From Hufsiella ginkgonis (GTDB taxonomy: Bacteria > Bacteroidota > Bacteroidia > Sphingobacteriales > Sphingobacteriaceae), in contig NZ_WVHS01000003.1 in the NCBI RefSeq assembly GCF_009834915.1, positions 525,988-589,987 of the forward strand: a DNA stretch of 64,000 bases. The letters are read 5' to 3'. Of the stretch, positions 25,435 through 34,198 are shown in pieces. Position numbers and translations under genes: made by a program. Numbering within the stretch: the stretch's first letter is position 1; each line of letters begins with the position of its first letter. Below the pieces are notes generated by a model that was given only the letters and a program-made list of their open reading frames with translations, had not been told where the DNA came from and made no database searches.

Positions 25435-27087
25435 TTAAAGCGATTGCAGGAAAGTGCTGAGGGTTTCTCCCTGGCCCAGTTTCAGTTTTTTACGAAGGCG
25501 GTACCTGATCACCCGCAGGCTGTCCGGAGAAATGCCCAGCAGCGTAGCGATATCAGTCGAGCTAAGATTCATTTTAAGTAAGGCAACAAGTCTGAGGTCG
25601 TTAGCCGTCAGGTCACCACATATCGCTTTAACTTTATCGAAGAAGCTTTCGTGCACCTGCTCAAAGATCACCCTGAACTCTCTCCAGTAAGTATCCTGGC
25701 TCACGCTAATGTTTATTTTGTGTATGAGTTGTTTTAGTTGCTTCTTATGGTCTCTTTTATCGTCGTTCAGCAGCGCATTCATATCCGTTTTTATCGTTTC
25801 CAGCACTTCGTTCTTTTGTATCAGGTGCAGGACATGCGAGGAAAGTTCCTTGCTTTTAAGCTCCAGTTGCTGTTTGAGCCTGGATTCTTCCAGCTGTTTA
25901 TTTTTAAGTTCGGCTTCCAGTAACCCATTCTCGGTTTTGAAGATAAGCTGTTGTGTTTGCCTTATTTCCTGCTCCGTTTTGATCTTTAGCTTTTGCCGCA
26001 GGTAAATCAACACCGCAAGCAGCAGCAGCAGGAAAAAAATGATGACGGAAGCTGTGGTAACAATGATATTTACGCGCTTTTCGGCATTGAGCCTGGTGAT
26101 CTCCGAGCTTTTTTTTTCGGTATCGAAGAGCACTTGTGTTAACGCGATCTGCCTGCTGTTCTCGGTATCGTAAACTTCCGTTGATGAAACACGGGCCAGC
26201 TCGGTATAATAATAAGCGCTGTCATATTGCTTCATTAACCCATAACTTCTGCCGATATCCCGGTAAGCGCTGCTCAGCTGGTATTTTTCATTCATTTGTT
26301 GCGCCATTACCAGGGCGCGTTTTGAATATTGCAGTCCCGTGGAATACCGGCCTGTTTTGCGGTAAATATCTCCCAGGTTATTAACTATTTCTATTTGGGC
26401 GACGGTGTTGTGAAAACGTTCATTTAGCCGGAGGGAAGCCCTGTAGTAATATAAAGACGAGTCGTATCTTTCCTGATCCTCCATAATGCTGGCAATATTC
26501 TCGTATATCTTGGCCAGTGAAGCGCTGTCGCCGATATGTACCAGGTGGGTCATGGCTAGTTGCTGGTAAAGGTAAGCCGAATCGTAGGTCATCTTTTTTT
26601 CATAGAGGTGACCGATCTCGCCGTAGCTTTCAGCGATGCCTTTATCGTCATTCAGCTTCCTGAACAGGCGAAGAGCTTCATTAAACTCCTTCCTGGCCTG
26701 CCGGGGCTGCTTATTATAATAATAAACATTGCCCAGGTAATTAAGCGTTTGCGCGAGGTAGCGGGTTTGATTTTCTTCCTGGAAAATTTTCCGTGCCTCC
26801 AGCAAGTGACTAATGGCGCCGGCATAATTGCCTTCATAATGGAGCACCTGTCCCATTTGTTGCAAACTGGTAGCTTCTGCGATGCGGTTTTTGTCTTGCC
26901 TGGCTTTGACTACCAGTATTTTGAGTTGCGTATAGGCAGAATCGGGATGCTCGGTAGCTAGTTTAGCCACGATATTCATCCGTTTTAGTTCGCTGTTAGA
27001 TTGCGCTTTGAGGGTTGCCGGGCGCAATCCCGGAAGCATGTATAAAAAACTTAATAGCAGGTACCACTTTAGTTTGAAATCGCTCAT
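25435..27087 (-). CDS. TPR sensor with membrane helix and LuxR-type HTH
   Basis: A 550-residue regulator. A signal-like N-terminus is followed by TPR repeats (about 40-310: LAQTLNYLGNVYYYNKQPRQ, IAESYGEIGHLYEKK, LNNLGDIYRKTGRY-like units), one membrane helix (about 335-360), a coiled coil (about 365-440) and a C-terminal HTH (LTANDLRLVALLKMN, TDIATLLGISPDSLRVIRYR). This architecture is common in Bacteroidota as a one-component trans-membrane regulator. It lies about 230 bp upstream of the TonB receptor on the same strand and is the likely regulator of the phytase/receptor locus. Confidence 0.82.
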   Translation of the reverse strand: MSDFKLKWYLLLSFLYMLPGLRPATLKAQSNSELKRMNIVAKLATEHPDSAYTQLKILVVKARQDKNRIAEATSLQQMGQVLHYEGNYAGAISHLLEARKIFQEENQTRYLAQTLNYLGNVYYYNKQPRQARKEFNEALRLFRKLNDDKGIAESYGEIGHLYEKKMTYDSAYLYQQLAMTHLVHIGDSASLAKIYENIASIMEDQERYDSSLYYYRASLRLNERFHNTVAQIEIVNNLGDIYRKTGRYSTGLQYSKRALVMAQQMNEKYQLSSAYRDIGRSYGLMKQYDSAYYYTELARVSSTEVYDTENSRQIALTQVLFDTEKKSSEITRLNAEKRVNIIVTTASVIIFFLLLLLAVLIYLRQKLKIKTEQEIRQTQQLIFKTENGLLEAELKNKQLEESRLKQQLELKSKELSSHVLHLIQKNEVLETIKTDMNALLNDDKRDHKKQLKQLIHKINISVSQDTYWREFRVIFEQVHESFFDKVKAICGDLTANDLRLVALLKMNLSSTDIATLLGISPDSLRVIRYRLRKKLKLGQGETLSTFLQSL

Positions 27088-27384
27088 TCAATTACAAGTT
27101 AGCCACAGGTCAAAATTGGGAATTATAGCCGGTTTGGCTAACATCGGCGCATTGTTTAACAAAAACATAACAGAGAAGGGTACCTGGTGAGCTTACAAAC
27201 TATATAGGTCCTTTCTTCCCGATCACCTGCCCGGTGGAAAGCTTGTCTGGCGTAAGGCAGCAACTCCCGGGTATCGATTACCCGGGTAGGTTGAGCCCAT
27301 TATGCGACATCGTTTATCCTGGTTACATTCCCTCGCAGAAATGACGAAATATGCGAAGGTGTTGTGAAATAATAAACATATTCC
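27088..27384. other. Intergenic stretch without a recognisable gene
   Basis: About 300 bp between the TPR regulator start and the tRNA-Ser(CGA) promoter. No frame resembling a protein was seen; short tRNA-antisense frames are chance. Confidence 0.5.
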
Positions 27385-27392
27385 TACTTTCG
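27362..27392 (+). promoter_or_regulatory. tRNA-Ser(CGA) promoter
   Basis: -33 TTG (27362-27364), 20-bp spacer and -7 TACTTTCG (27385-27392), one base off TAnnTTTG. Confidence 0.6.
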
Positions 27393-27407
27393 CAGACTGA
27401 AAAATCC

Positions 27408-27494
27408 GGAGAGATGTCAGAGTGATCGAATGTGCCTGATTCGAAATCAGGTGTACTGTCAAAGGTACCGGGGGTTTGAATCCCTCTCTCTCCG
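27408..27494 (+). tRNA. tRNA-Ser (CGA)
   Basis: Class II tRNA. Acceptor GGAGAGA (27408-27414) pairs with TCTCTCC (27487-27493), the anticodon stem CCTGA/TCAGG encloses TTCGAAA (anticodon CGA), and a long variable arm precedes GGTTTGAATCC. CCA is not encoded (GCTA follows). Confidence 0.92.
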
Positions 27495-27499
27495 CTAAG

Positions 27500-27525
27500 A
27501 AAAAGCACTGATCTCAGTGCTTTTT
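27500..27525 (+). terminator. Terminator after tRNA-Ser(CGA)
   Basis: Perfect 11-base stem AAAAGCACTGA / TCAGTGCTTTT with a 2-base loop and a T-run, 6 bp after the tRNA. Confidence 0.85.
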
Positions 27526-27700
27526 GTGTTATATTGAAAAAGGGATTGGCGTAAAATCTGAGAAAAGTATTATTTATTAGCTGAAAGCCGTAAGGTCGCC
27601 CCCAAAGGAGATAAGGCTCACGCAATCAAAACGTTATTAATAACAGTGGATTAACTGTTGCCCTGTCTTCCTCCGGGGGAGAAAGGCGGGGGAGAATTAA

Positions 27701-28516
27701 TTAAACTAAAGGGGCAATTGAAAATACGTCGATCACCTGTTTTTTGAAGTTCCTGGTGCGTTTGTATACCCCGTTGCCGTTGTTGGATCCATCGTTATTG
27801 GTATTGCCCTCGATGGTGACCAGGCTGTCGCCGTTAACCTCCATGATCAGGCCGGTGTGGTACCAGTCGCTGACCGATTTCTTTAACAAAAATATATCCC
27901 CCGGTTTTGCCAGGCTTGGGTTGGCTACCAGGGCCTTGTTAGTGATGAGAAGCTGCTTTTCAATACCTTTTATCGCCACCACGTCGCAGCTGTAAGTTAG
28001 CGGCATCAGGGTCTTGAAACTTTTTTGAAACTGGGAGGCTGCCTGGTCGATAATGGCTTGTACAAACCCCATGCACCAGAACCAGTCCGTCCCTTCGTTG
28101 CCATCCATGTAGCTCCGCACCCAGGGTCCGGTATTGGCCTGCTGGTTAATGATCAGCTCGTACGCGTGCTGGCCCAGGTGCACATGCGCCAGTTCGACAA
28201 TACGCCCGCGTAAGCCCGTTGCTGCGCCGGGAGCGGTAAACGCTTTTTGAAGCGGCATAGAAAGCTGGCTAAACACGCCGGCGTCTACCACACCGGTTTG
28301 CGGCAGGCCTTTTGCTTTTTGAAAGTTCTTAACCGCCAGTTCGGTTGAAGATCCGAAGTCGCCGTCGATGGCGGTGGCTGTTCCCGCTGCCGGCTGCACC
28401 TGTGCGAATAGATTTAACCAGGATTGGATTTTAAGTACGTCGGGTTTTTTGTTCGCCGATTTGCTGGCGCAAGTGCCTGTAATAGCAAGCTCTTTGAGGT
28501 ACTGGTTTTTTATCAT
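27701..28516 (-). CDS. Peptidoglycan-binding and CHAP-type amidase protein
   Basis: A 271-residue protein. Residues ~25-85 are a PG_binding_1 repeat (IDGDFGSSTELAVKNFQKA, then GLPQTGVVDAGVF). The C-terminal half is CHAP/NlpC-like: the Cys in WFWCMGFVQ is the probable nucleophile, the His in WYHTGLIMEV the base, and EGNTNNDGS the usual loop. Such enzymes cut peptidoglycan cross-peptides or amides. There is no obvious signal peptide, which is odd for a wall enzyme and leaves room for export by another route or for a prophage/effector origin. Confidence 0.8.
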   Translation of the reverse strand: MIKNQYLKELAITGTCASKSANKKPDVLKIQSWLNLFAQVQPAAGTATAIDGDFGSSTELAVKNFQKAKGLPQTGVVDAGVFSQLSMPLQKAFTAPGAATGLRGRIVELAHVHLGQHAYELIINQQANTGPWVRSYMDGNEGTDWFWCMGFVQAIIDQAASQFQKSFKTLMPLTYSCDVVAIKGIEKQLLITNKALVANPSLAKPGDIFLLKKSVSDWYHTGLIMEVNGDSLVTIEGNTNNDGSNNGNGVYKRTRNFKKQVIDVFSIAPLV

Positions 28517-29214
28517 CGCTATAATTGTTTGTAATAAGTCAGGATTTAGGTGTTGTTGCTTATGGAAGCAACAGGCAACGGATTGGATTCTAAAAACAAT
28601 GTGTTGAAGTTACACTAAAAAATTAGAATTAAAATAAGAAAATGTAATTATTATAAGACCGTTTTGTATTGTCATTTCGTAATATCAGGTTGCAGACTGA
28701 TAGTTACTTGTTAATTTGTAGACCAGCATGCTTATGCAATATCACATTTTTTTTCTTTAATTAAACGGCCCGCTTTTTATGACCCGGCCCGGGCTGTATT
28801 TTATGATCTATAGAGCGCCAGAATCAACGTATGGGATATTTTAATAGCGGCAGGTGTCGTCCGCCCGGTAAGTTAAATTGTATTTTTCTGAATTGGATAG
28901 CCGCTTTTTACGATAGAATCCCCTTGTAGCTTAGCACATTTTCTCCATATTTTGCACTATATTAACCCGGCTGAGCGAGATCGGCGGACGCAATCACAAG
29001 TGTTGCGCGCGCCGCTTTCCCGGATCAGGCGACCCCTGCCGACCCTGGATTCGGCCGGGGCGCTGAACGAAATGATCAAACGGGTCATCGCCAAAACGCG
29101 CGTACAGGCATTAGCGTAAGCGGGTTATACTGTACTCAGGGAGGTTTTTTCACATTATTCCAAAATTCCAAAACTTCCTGCTAAACTTGTGTCCTGCCCA
29201 TAAACCTCTATGTA
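28517..29214. other. About 700 bp of intergenic sequence, one possible gene remnant
   Basis: AT-rich up to about 28970. From about 29003 to 29119 a plus-strand frame without a start gives LDSAGALNEMIKRVIAK and ends in a stop, which could be the tail of a lost gene. I do not recognise it. Nothing else is seen. Confidence 0.35.
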
Positions 29215-31419
29215 ATGAATGTACGTTGTTTGTTAAACCACGCAAAATTGCTTCTGCCGCCGTTGCTGATGATCATTTCCGTAACCGCGCATGCCCAATC
29301 TACCTATATCCCCATCGAGAGCCGCAATAACGCGCTGGTGCTCCAGGCCGAAAAAGGCAAAGCGCCCAGGATCATTTACTTTGGCAGGAAGCTGGTAAAT
29401 GCCGCCGAGTACGGCAAGGTGGCCGGGTTATACCGCCAGGGCGACGATTATTCGGGGGTACTAAATGCCGCCTACACGTCCTCGGGAACGCATAACCTGG
29501 TTGAGCCCGCGGTGAGGGTAACGCATAGCGACGGCAATACGTCGCTCGATCTCCAGTTCGTGAGCTCGGCCACCCAAAAGTTGGATGACCAGGTGACGCT
29601 TACCAGCGTGTTGCTCAGGGACCCGGTGTACGCATTCGAAGCCACGTTGTTTTACAAGGTATATGCCAGCGAAGACGTGGTAGAGCAATGGACAGTGCTG
29701 AGCCACCAGGAGAAAAAAGCGGTTACGCTGCATAAGTTCGCCTCTGCCAACCTGTACTTAAAAGGGGAGGGCTTCTGGCTTAAACAGTTTCATGGCGATT
29801 GGGCAAAAGAGATGCAGCCGGAGGAGTCACAGATTACCCACGGCATCAAGGTGCTCGATACCAAGCTGGGCACGCGGTCGCACCTTTACCAGCCGCCGTT
29901 CTTTATAGTGTCGCTTGGCGGACCCGCCCAGGAAAACGAGGGCAAGGTACTGTATGGCAGCGTGGAATGGTCGGGTAATTTCAGGGTCGACCTGGAGCTC
30001 GATCCTCTCAATAACCTGCGGGTAATAGCCGGTATGAACGATTTTGCGTCGGAATATTCACTCAAAGCCGGTGAACGGTTTACCACCCCGGCATTCCTGT
30101 ACACCTTTTCCGGGCACGGGACCGGCGAAGCCAGCCGCAACCTGCAGCGCTGGGCACGTAAGTACCGCGTAATAGATGGCAACGGCTCGCGTTTTACGCT
30201 TCTCAACAACTGGGAGTCTACATTCTTTGATTTTAATGAGCAGAAACTGGCACAATTGCTCAAAGATACGAAGCAGCTGGGCGTAGACCTTTTCCTGCTC
30301 GACGACGGATGGTTCGGCAACCAGTATCCCCGCAATAACGACCGCGCCGGCCTGGGCGACTGGCAGGAAAACAAACAGAAACTTCCCAACGGTATCAGCT
30401 CACTGGTAAAGGAGGCCGAAGCCAACGGTGTAAAGTTCGGCATCTGGCTGGAACCGGAAATGGTAAACCCTAAAAGCGACCTCTATCTTAAACATCCGGG
30501 TTGGGTGATCAAACAGCCGGGGCGCGCCGAACACTTATACCGAAACCAACTGGTGCTCGACCTGTCCCATCCGCAAGTGCAGGATTTTGTTTTTAATACC
30601 GTGGACGGGATGTTTACCAGGAATCCTGGCCTGGCTTATATTAAATGGGACTGTAACGCGGTGATCTACAACGCCTATTCCGCACATCTCGAAAAGCAAT
30701 CGCATTTGTATATCGAGTATGTACGGGGACTTTATAAGGTGCTGGAACGGATCAGGGCCAAATATCCCGCCGTGCCTATGATGCTTTGCTCGGGTGGTGG
30801 CGGTCGTGTCGACTATGCCGCCTTAAAGTATTTTACAGAATTCTGGCCAAGCGACAATACGGATCCGCTGGAACGCATATTCATCCAGTGGGAATACTCG
30901 TATTTTTACCCGGCCATTACCAGCGTCAACCACGTTACCGACTGGGGGAAACAACCGTTGAAGTTTAAGATCGACGTAGCCATGATGGGGAAGCTGGGCT
31001 TTGATGTGGACGTAAGCAAGCTGAGCCCGGCCGACCTCGCGTTCGCCCGGCAAGCCGTACAAACGTACAGCACGATTAAAGATATCGTATGGCATGGCGA
31101 CCAGTACCGGCTGACAAGCCCCTGGAAGAGCGACTTCGCCTCGGTGATGTATGGCACAGCCGATAAGTCTTCGGCCGTGTTGTTTGCCTACCTGGTGAGC
31201 AACCGCTACGGCGCGGCAAGCAAGGAACCTGTAGTGTTAAAAGGGCTGGATGCGGCGAAGAAATACCGGGTACAGGAAATAAACCTGTACGGCACGACTC
31301 GATCGGCCATTGGCCCTGATGCGGTCTATTCAGGCGATTTCCTGATGTCGGCAGGAATTAACCCCGTGGTGAATGCGGGGAGGGGGAGTGTGGTGCTGAA
31401 GATTGAGGAAGTGAGGTAA
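29215..31419 (+). CDS. GH36 alpha-galactosidase
   Basis: A 734-residue exported enzyme (signal peptide ending near AHAQS). It has an N-terminal beta-sandwich and a TIM barrel with FLLDDGWFG, NGVKFGIWLEPEMVNP, the nucleophile motif YIKWDCN (Asp about 475) and acid/base WPSDNTDPLER (Asp about 543); CSGGGGRVDY is also typical of family 36. It removes terminal alpha-galactose from oligosaccharides such as raffinose or from galactomannan side chains. Located probably in the periplasm. It precedes a metallo-beta-lactamase gene by about 80 bp on the same strand but no functional link is evident. Confidence 0.93.
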   Translation: MNVRCLLNHAKLLLPPLLMIISVTAHAQSTYIPIESRNNALVLQAEKGKAPRIIYFGRKLVNAAEYGKVAGLYRQGDDYSGVLNAAYTSSGTHNLVEPAVRVTHSDGNTSLDLQFVSSATQKLDDQVTLTSVLLRDPVYAFEATLFYKVYASEDVVEQWTVLSHQEKKAVTLHKFASANLYLKGEGFWLKQFHGDWAKEMQPEESQITHGIKVLDTKLGTRSHLYQPPFFIVSLGGPAQENEGKVLYGSVEWSGNFRVDLELDPLNNLRVIAGMNDFASEYSLKAGERFTTPAFLYTFSGHGTGEASRNLQRWARKYRVIDGNGSRFTLLNNWESTFFDFNEQKLAQLLKDTKQLGVDLFLLDDGWFGNQYPRNNDRAGLGDWQENKQKLPNGISSLVKEAEANGVKFGIWLEPEMVNPKSDLYLKHPGWVIKQPGRAEHLYRNQLVLDLSHPQVQDFVFNTVDGMFTRNPGLAYIKWDCNAVIYNAYSAHLEKQSHLYIEYVRGLYKVLERIRAKYPAVPMMLCSGGGGRVDYAALKYFTEFWPSDNTDPLERIFIQWEYSYFYPAITSVNHVTDWGKQPLKFKIDVAMMGKLGFDVDVSKLSPADLAFARQAVQTYSTIKDIVWHGDQYRLTSPWKSDFASVMYGTADKSSAVLFAYLVSNRYGAASKEPVVLKGLDAAKKYRVQEINLYGTTRSAIGPDAVYSGDFLMSAGINPVVNAGRGSVVLKIEEVR

Positions 31420-31501
31420 TATTATCGCTCTGCTTTATAAGGTGCCTGTAATTGTCCCCGTTTGCACGGCGGCCCCGATTCATTTATCTTAGCCGCCGCA
31501 T

Positions 31502-32368
31502 ATGCTTCTGAAAACTCTCTTACTGGCATTTATACTGGCGTTTGCCGGTACACTCTCCTTTGCCCAGCACGTAACCGAACCCGCCAATACTCCCAAAGAA
31601 TGGTCAAAACCGTACCCGCCGTTCAGGATCGCCGGAAATCTTTATTATGTAGGCACTTACGACCTTGCCTGTTACCTCCTCGTTACGCCGAAAGGAAATA
31701 TCCTGATCAATACCGGGCTGGCGGCCTCGGTTGAAGAGATCGAGTCGAACATCGAAGCCCTGGGATTTAACCTGGCCGATACACGCATCCTCCTAACTAC
31801 GCAGGCGCATTACGACCATATGGGCGCCATGGCTGTCATAAAAAGGCTGACAGGGGCTAAAATGATGGTCGACAAGAAAGACGCCGGTGTAATGGCCGAC
31901 GGCGGAAAGTCTGATTATGCCCTCGGCGGCGATACCTCGTACGAACCCGTAAAAGCCGATAAGCTGCTGCAGGACCGCGATGTGATTTCGTTGGGCGGCA
32001 CACGCCTCACATTGCTGCACCATCCCGGGCATACCAAGGGCTCGTGCAGCTTTATTTTTGAGGTGAAAGACGGTGCAAAAACTTATAAGGTGCTGATCGC
32101 CAATATGCCTACGATCGTAACGAATGAGAAGTTTAACGAAATAACGACCTATCCCGAAATTGTTAAGGATTATGCCTACACGCTGGCAGCCATGAAAAAG
32201 CTTTCTTTCGACCTCTGGCTTTCTTCACATGCCAGCCAGTTTTTGCTGCATGAGAAACACAAGCCGGGCGATCGCTATAACCCTTCGGCTTTTACCGATC
32301 AAAAAGGATATAACGCGATACTTGCCAGCCTGGAAGAACAGTACCGGAAAAAGATAGCTGAAAAATAA
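31502..32368 (+). CDS. Subclass B3 (B3-Q type) metallo-beta-lactamase
   Basis: A 288-residue exported zinc hydrolase with a signal peptide ending near SFAQ. The metal site reads QAHYDH (Gln101, His103, Asp105, His106): the usual first His of HxHxDH is Gln, as in GOB enzymes (B3-Q). The further ligands are in HHPGHTKGS (about 173-181) and SSHASQF near the C-terminus. N-terminal WSKPYPPFRIAGNLYYVGT is also B3-like. It should hydrolyse beta-lactams including carbapenems in the periplasm, but other B3 homologues act on other substrates, so activity is inferred. The gene looks chromosomal, with no adjacent transposon. Confidence 0.88.
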   Translation: MLLKTLLLAFILAFAGTLSFAQHVTEPANTPKEWSKPYPPFRIAGNLYYVGTYDLACYLLVTPKGNILINTGLAASVEEIESNIEALGFNLADTRILLTTQAHYDHMGAMAVIKRLTGAKMMVDKKDAGVMADGGKSDYALGGDTSYEPVKADKLLQDRDVISLGGTRLTLLHHPGHTKGSCSFIFEVKDGAKTYKVLIANMPTIVTNEKFNEITTYPEIVKDYAYTLAAMKKLSFDLWLSSHASQFLLHEKHKPGDRYNPSAFTDQKGYNAILASLEEQYRKKIAEK

Positions 32369-32369
32369 G

Positions 32370-32504
32370 GATCCTGAAGTGGCGAAGGTGCTTATCGCGC
32401 ATGGCGCAAAAGTAAATGAGCCCGACACGACAGGCGATACACCGCTTATACCGGCGGTGCGCGCCTGCGTAAATTTATACCAGACTTACCGGAGGTCGCC
32501 GTAA
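32370..32504 (+). pseudogene. Ankyrin-repeat gene remnant
   Basis: Directly after the lactamase stop, in another frame and without a start codon, 44 codons read VAKVLIAHGAKVNEPDTTGD, then TPLIPA, an ankyrin repeat consensus. The frame ends at TAA 32502-32504. It is the end of a lost ankyrin protein gene. Confidence 0.65.
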
Positions 32505-32528
32505 TCGGTAAGGACATTGCCGGAAAGA

Positions 32529-32762
32529 TCACGTTATGGCCACCCTGTCCTGCGGCCGCAGTTGTTCCACCAGCATTTTCATAGACGACTGCACCAGCGG
32601 GAGCTTGTTTTGTTCGTCCATCGACCCGGAAACGTCTACCAGGAATACGAGGTCGCTTGCGGGGAGTTTCGCCGTGCTCATCGTCTTCGCCTTAAGGCTT
32701 ACCCGTAGCAGGCGGTGCTGCGTGCCCTTAGGACCAGAGGCGTTACGGGAAATTGTCGACAT
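32529..32762 (-). pseudogene. vWA-domain protein fragment
   Basis: A 77-codon frame with LPASDLVFLVDVSGSMDEQN (MIDAS motif DxSxS) and LVEQLRPQDRVAI, the middle part of a YfbK/vWA-type surface protein. Such proteins are 450-600 residues; both ends are missing here. It was probably lost together with the ankyrin gene next to it. Confidence 0.7.
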
Positions 32763-32776
32763 CAGCCGCTGCGGCC

Positions 32777-33784
32777 TTACAGGTTTTTCAGGCGGTTGCC
32801 TTCAAATTTCTCGTCGACCGGCTCCTTAAACGAGTTGAACTTTGGTTTTACGATGCGGATGCTGCGTTTGGAAAGGTCGATACTGGCATTGAGCTCGAAC
32901 CCTACCAGGATGATAAGGGAGTTGATATAGAGCCACACCATTACCACGATAAGCGTACCGATTGAGCCATAAAGCTTGTTATACGAAGTGAAATTACTGA
33001 TGTAGATGGCAAAGCCCCAGAACGTAAGCAGCGCGAGGGTGGTGGCCATCCATGCGCCGGCGCTGAATAAACGCCACTTTTTCGCCGTCGCCGGTCCGTA
33101 ACGATAAAGGATAGAGATGGTGATAAAGTACACGCAAACGAGGATGAACCATTTACCGAGGTCGATGAGGAAGGTCCAGAACGATTCTTTGAGGTGGAAA
33201 TCGGGCGTGTTTGAACGGATCACGCTCAGGATGTATTCCCCGATGGTGATGATGCCGAGTCCCATGATCAGGGCGGTAACCGTTACCAGCGTAAGGGCGA
33301 GGGCTACCAGGCGCTGCTTGAGCCACGAACGGCTCTCGAGCGTGAGCGACGACTTGTTAAATGCCTTCATTAATCCATGCAGCCCATTGGTGGCAAAAAA
33401 GAGCGCCGTAACGAAACCGAAGGAAAGCAAGCCGCCGTTTTGTTTTTTGATGATCTCCTCGAGGGTAGATTTTACGGCCATAAAGGCATTCTCCGGCAGT
33501 ACCAGCTTGATCAGCTCCAGCAGCCCGTCCTGGAAGTTTGTAATGGGAATGTACGGGATGAGCGTACACAAAAAAATGCTGCCCGGGAAAATGGCCAGCA
33601 TAAAGTTATAGGCCAGCGAGGAGGCCTTGGTAGCCAGCGACTCGCGGGCGATCTCCCGGAAGAAAAACGTTGCAATGGTGTAAATAGGCAGCGGGCTGAA
33701 CCCGCGCAGCACGGTCACCTTCGTCCATTCGATAAATGCATGTACCGGCTTTAATCTTATGAAGGCGCGCTGCAGTCTGTTCAT
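32777..33784 (-). CDS. YihY/BrkB-family membrane protein
   Basis: A 335-residue inner-membrane protein with six to seven helices and family motifs: ESLATKASSLAYNFMLAIFP, then FATNGLHGLMKAFN, ILYRYGPATAKKWRLFSAGA and KLYGSIGTLIVVMVWLYIN near the end. The biochemical role of YihY/BrkB proteins is unclear (an earlier RNase BN name was mistaken). It is last in a minus-strand operon with a thioesterase (6-bp gap), mltG and a PASTA protein. Confidence 0.9.
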   Translation of the reverse strand: MNRLQRAFIRLKPVHAFIEWTKVTVLRGFSPLPIYTIATFFFREIARESLATKASSLAYNFMLAIFPGSIFLCTLIPYIPITNFQDGLLELIKLVLPENAFMAVKSTLEEIIKKQNGGLLSFGFVTALFFATNGLHGLMKAFNKSSLTLESRSWLKQRLVALALTLVTVTALIMGLGIITIGEYILSVIRSNTPDFHLKESFWTFLIDLGKWFILVCVYFITISILYRYGPATAKKWRLFSAGAWMATTLALLTFWGFAIYISNFTSYNKLYGSIGTLIVVMVWLYINSLIILVGFELNASIDLSKRSIRIVKPKFNSFKEPVDEKFEGNRLKNL

Positions 33785-33790
33785 GTAATG

Positions 33791-34198
33791 CTAAACGAAA
33801 AATTTCTCCAGTCGTTGCAGGAAATCGGCCGGGGGCAGGCAGGGCCGCTTGGTTTCGATATTTACAAACACGAGGGTCGTTTCGCCGATATTGATCAGGT
33901 CGCCGGTTTCGTTAAATAGCTCATAATCGAACTTAATGCGCACGGCTGGCATGTCTTTAAGTGTCACTTTCAGGGTGATCTCTTCGTCGTACAGCGCGGG
34001 TTTAATGTATTTGCATTTCAGCTCGAGCACAGGCATCATTACGCCCGATTCTTCCATAGAGCGGTACGTCATCCCGAGGCTGCGGAGCATTTCAACGCGC
34101 CCTACTTCATAAAACTCCGCGTAGTTGCCATAATACATGTAGCCCATCTGGTCGGTTTCGCCGTAGCGCACGCGGAGCTTCGTTTCATGTACCAGCAT
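33791..34198 (-). CDS. YbgC/4-hydroxybenzoyl-CoA-type acyl-CoA thioesterase
   Basis: A 135-residue hot-dog thioesterase. RVRYGETDQMGYMYYGNYAE holds the catalytic Asp of this family; later LKCKYIKPALYDEEI and FDYELFN complete the fold. It hydrolyses acyl-CoA thioesters. The start overlaps the mltG stop by one base (TGATG), so translation is coupled. No signal peptide, so cytosolic. Confidence 0.9.
   Translation of the reverse strand: MLVHETKLRVRYGETDQMGYMYYGNYAEFYEVGRVEMLRSLGMTYRSMEESGVMMPVLELKCKYIKPALYDEEITLKVTLKDMPAVRIKFDYELFNETGDLINIGETTLVFVNIETKRPCLPPADFLQRLEKFFV

Noticed and set aside
27323..27625. Minus-strand frame of 100 codons across tRNA-Ser(CGA)
   Set aside because: It runs antisense to a tRNA and its terminator, so it is chance.
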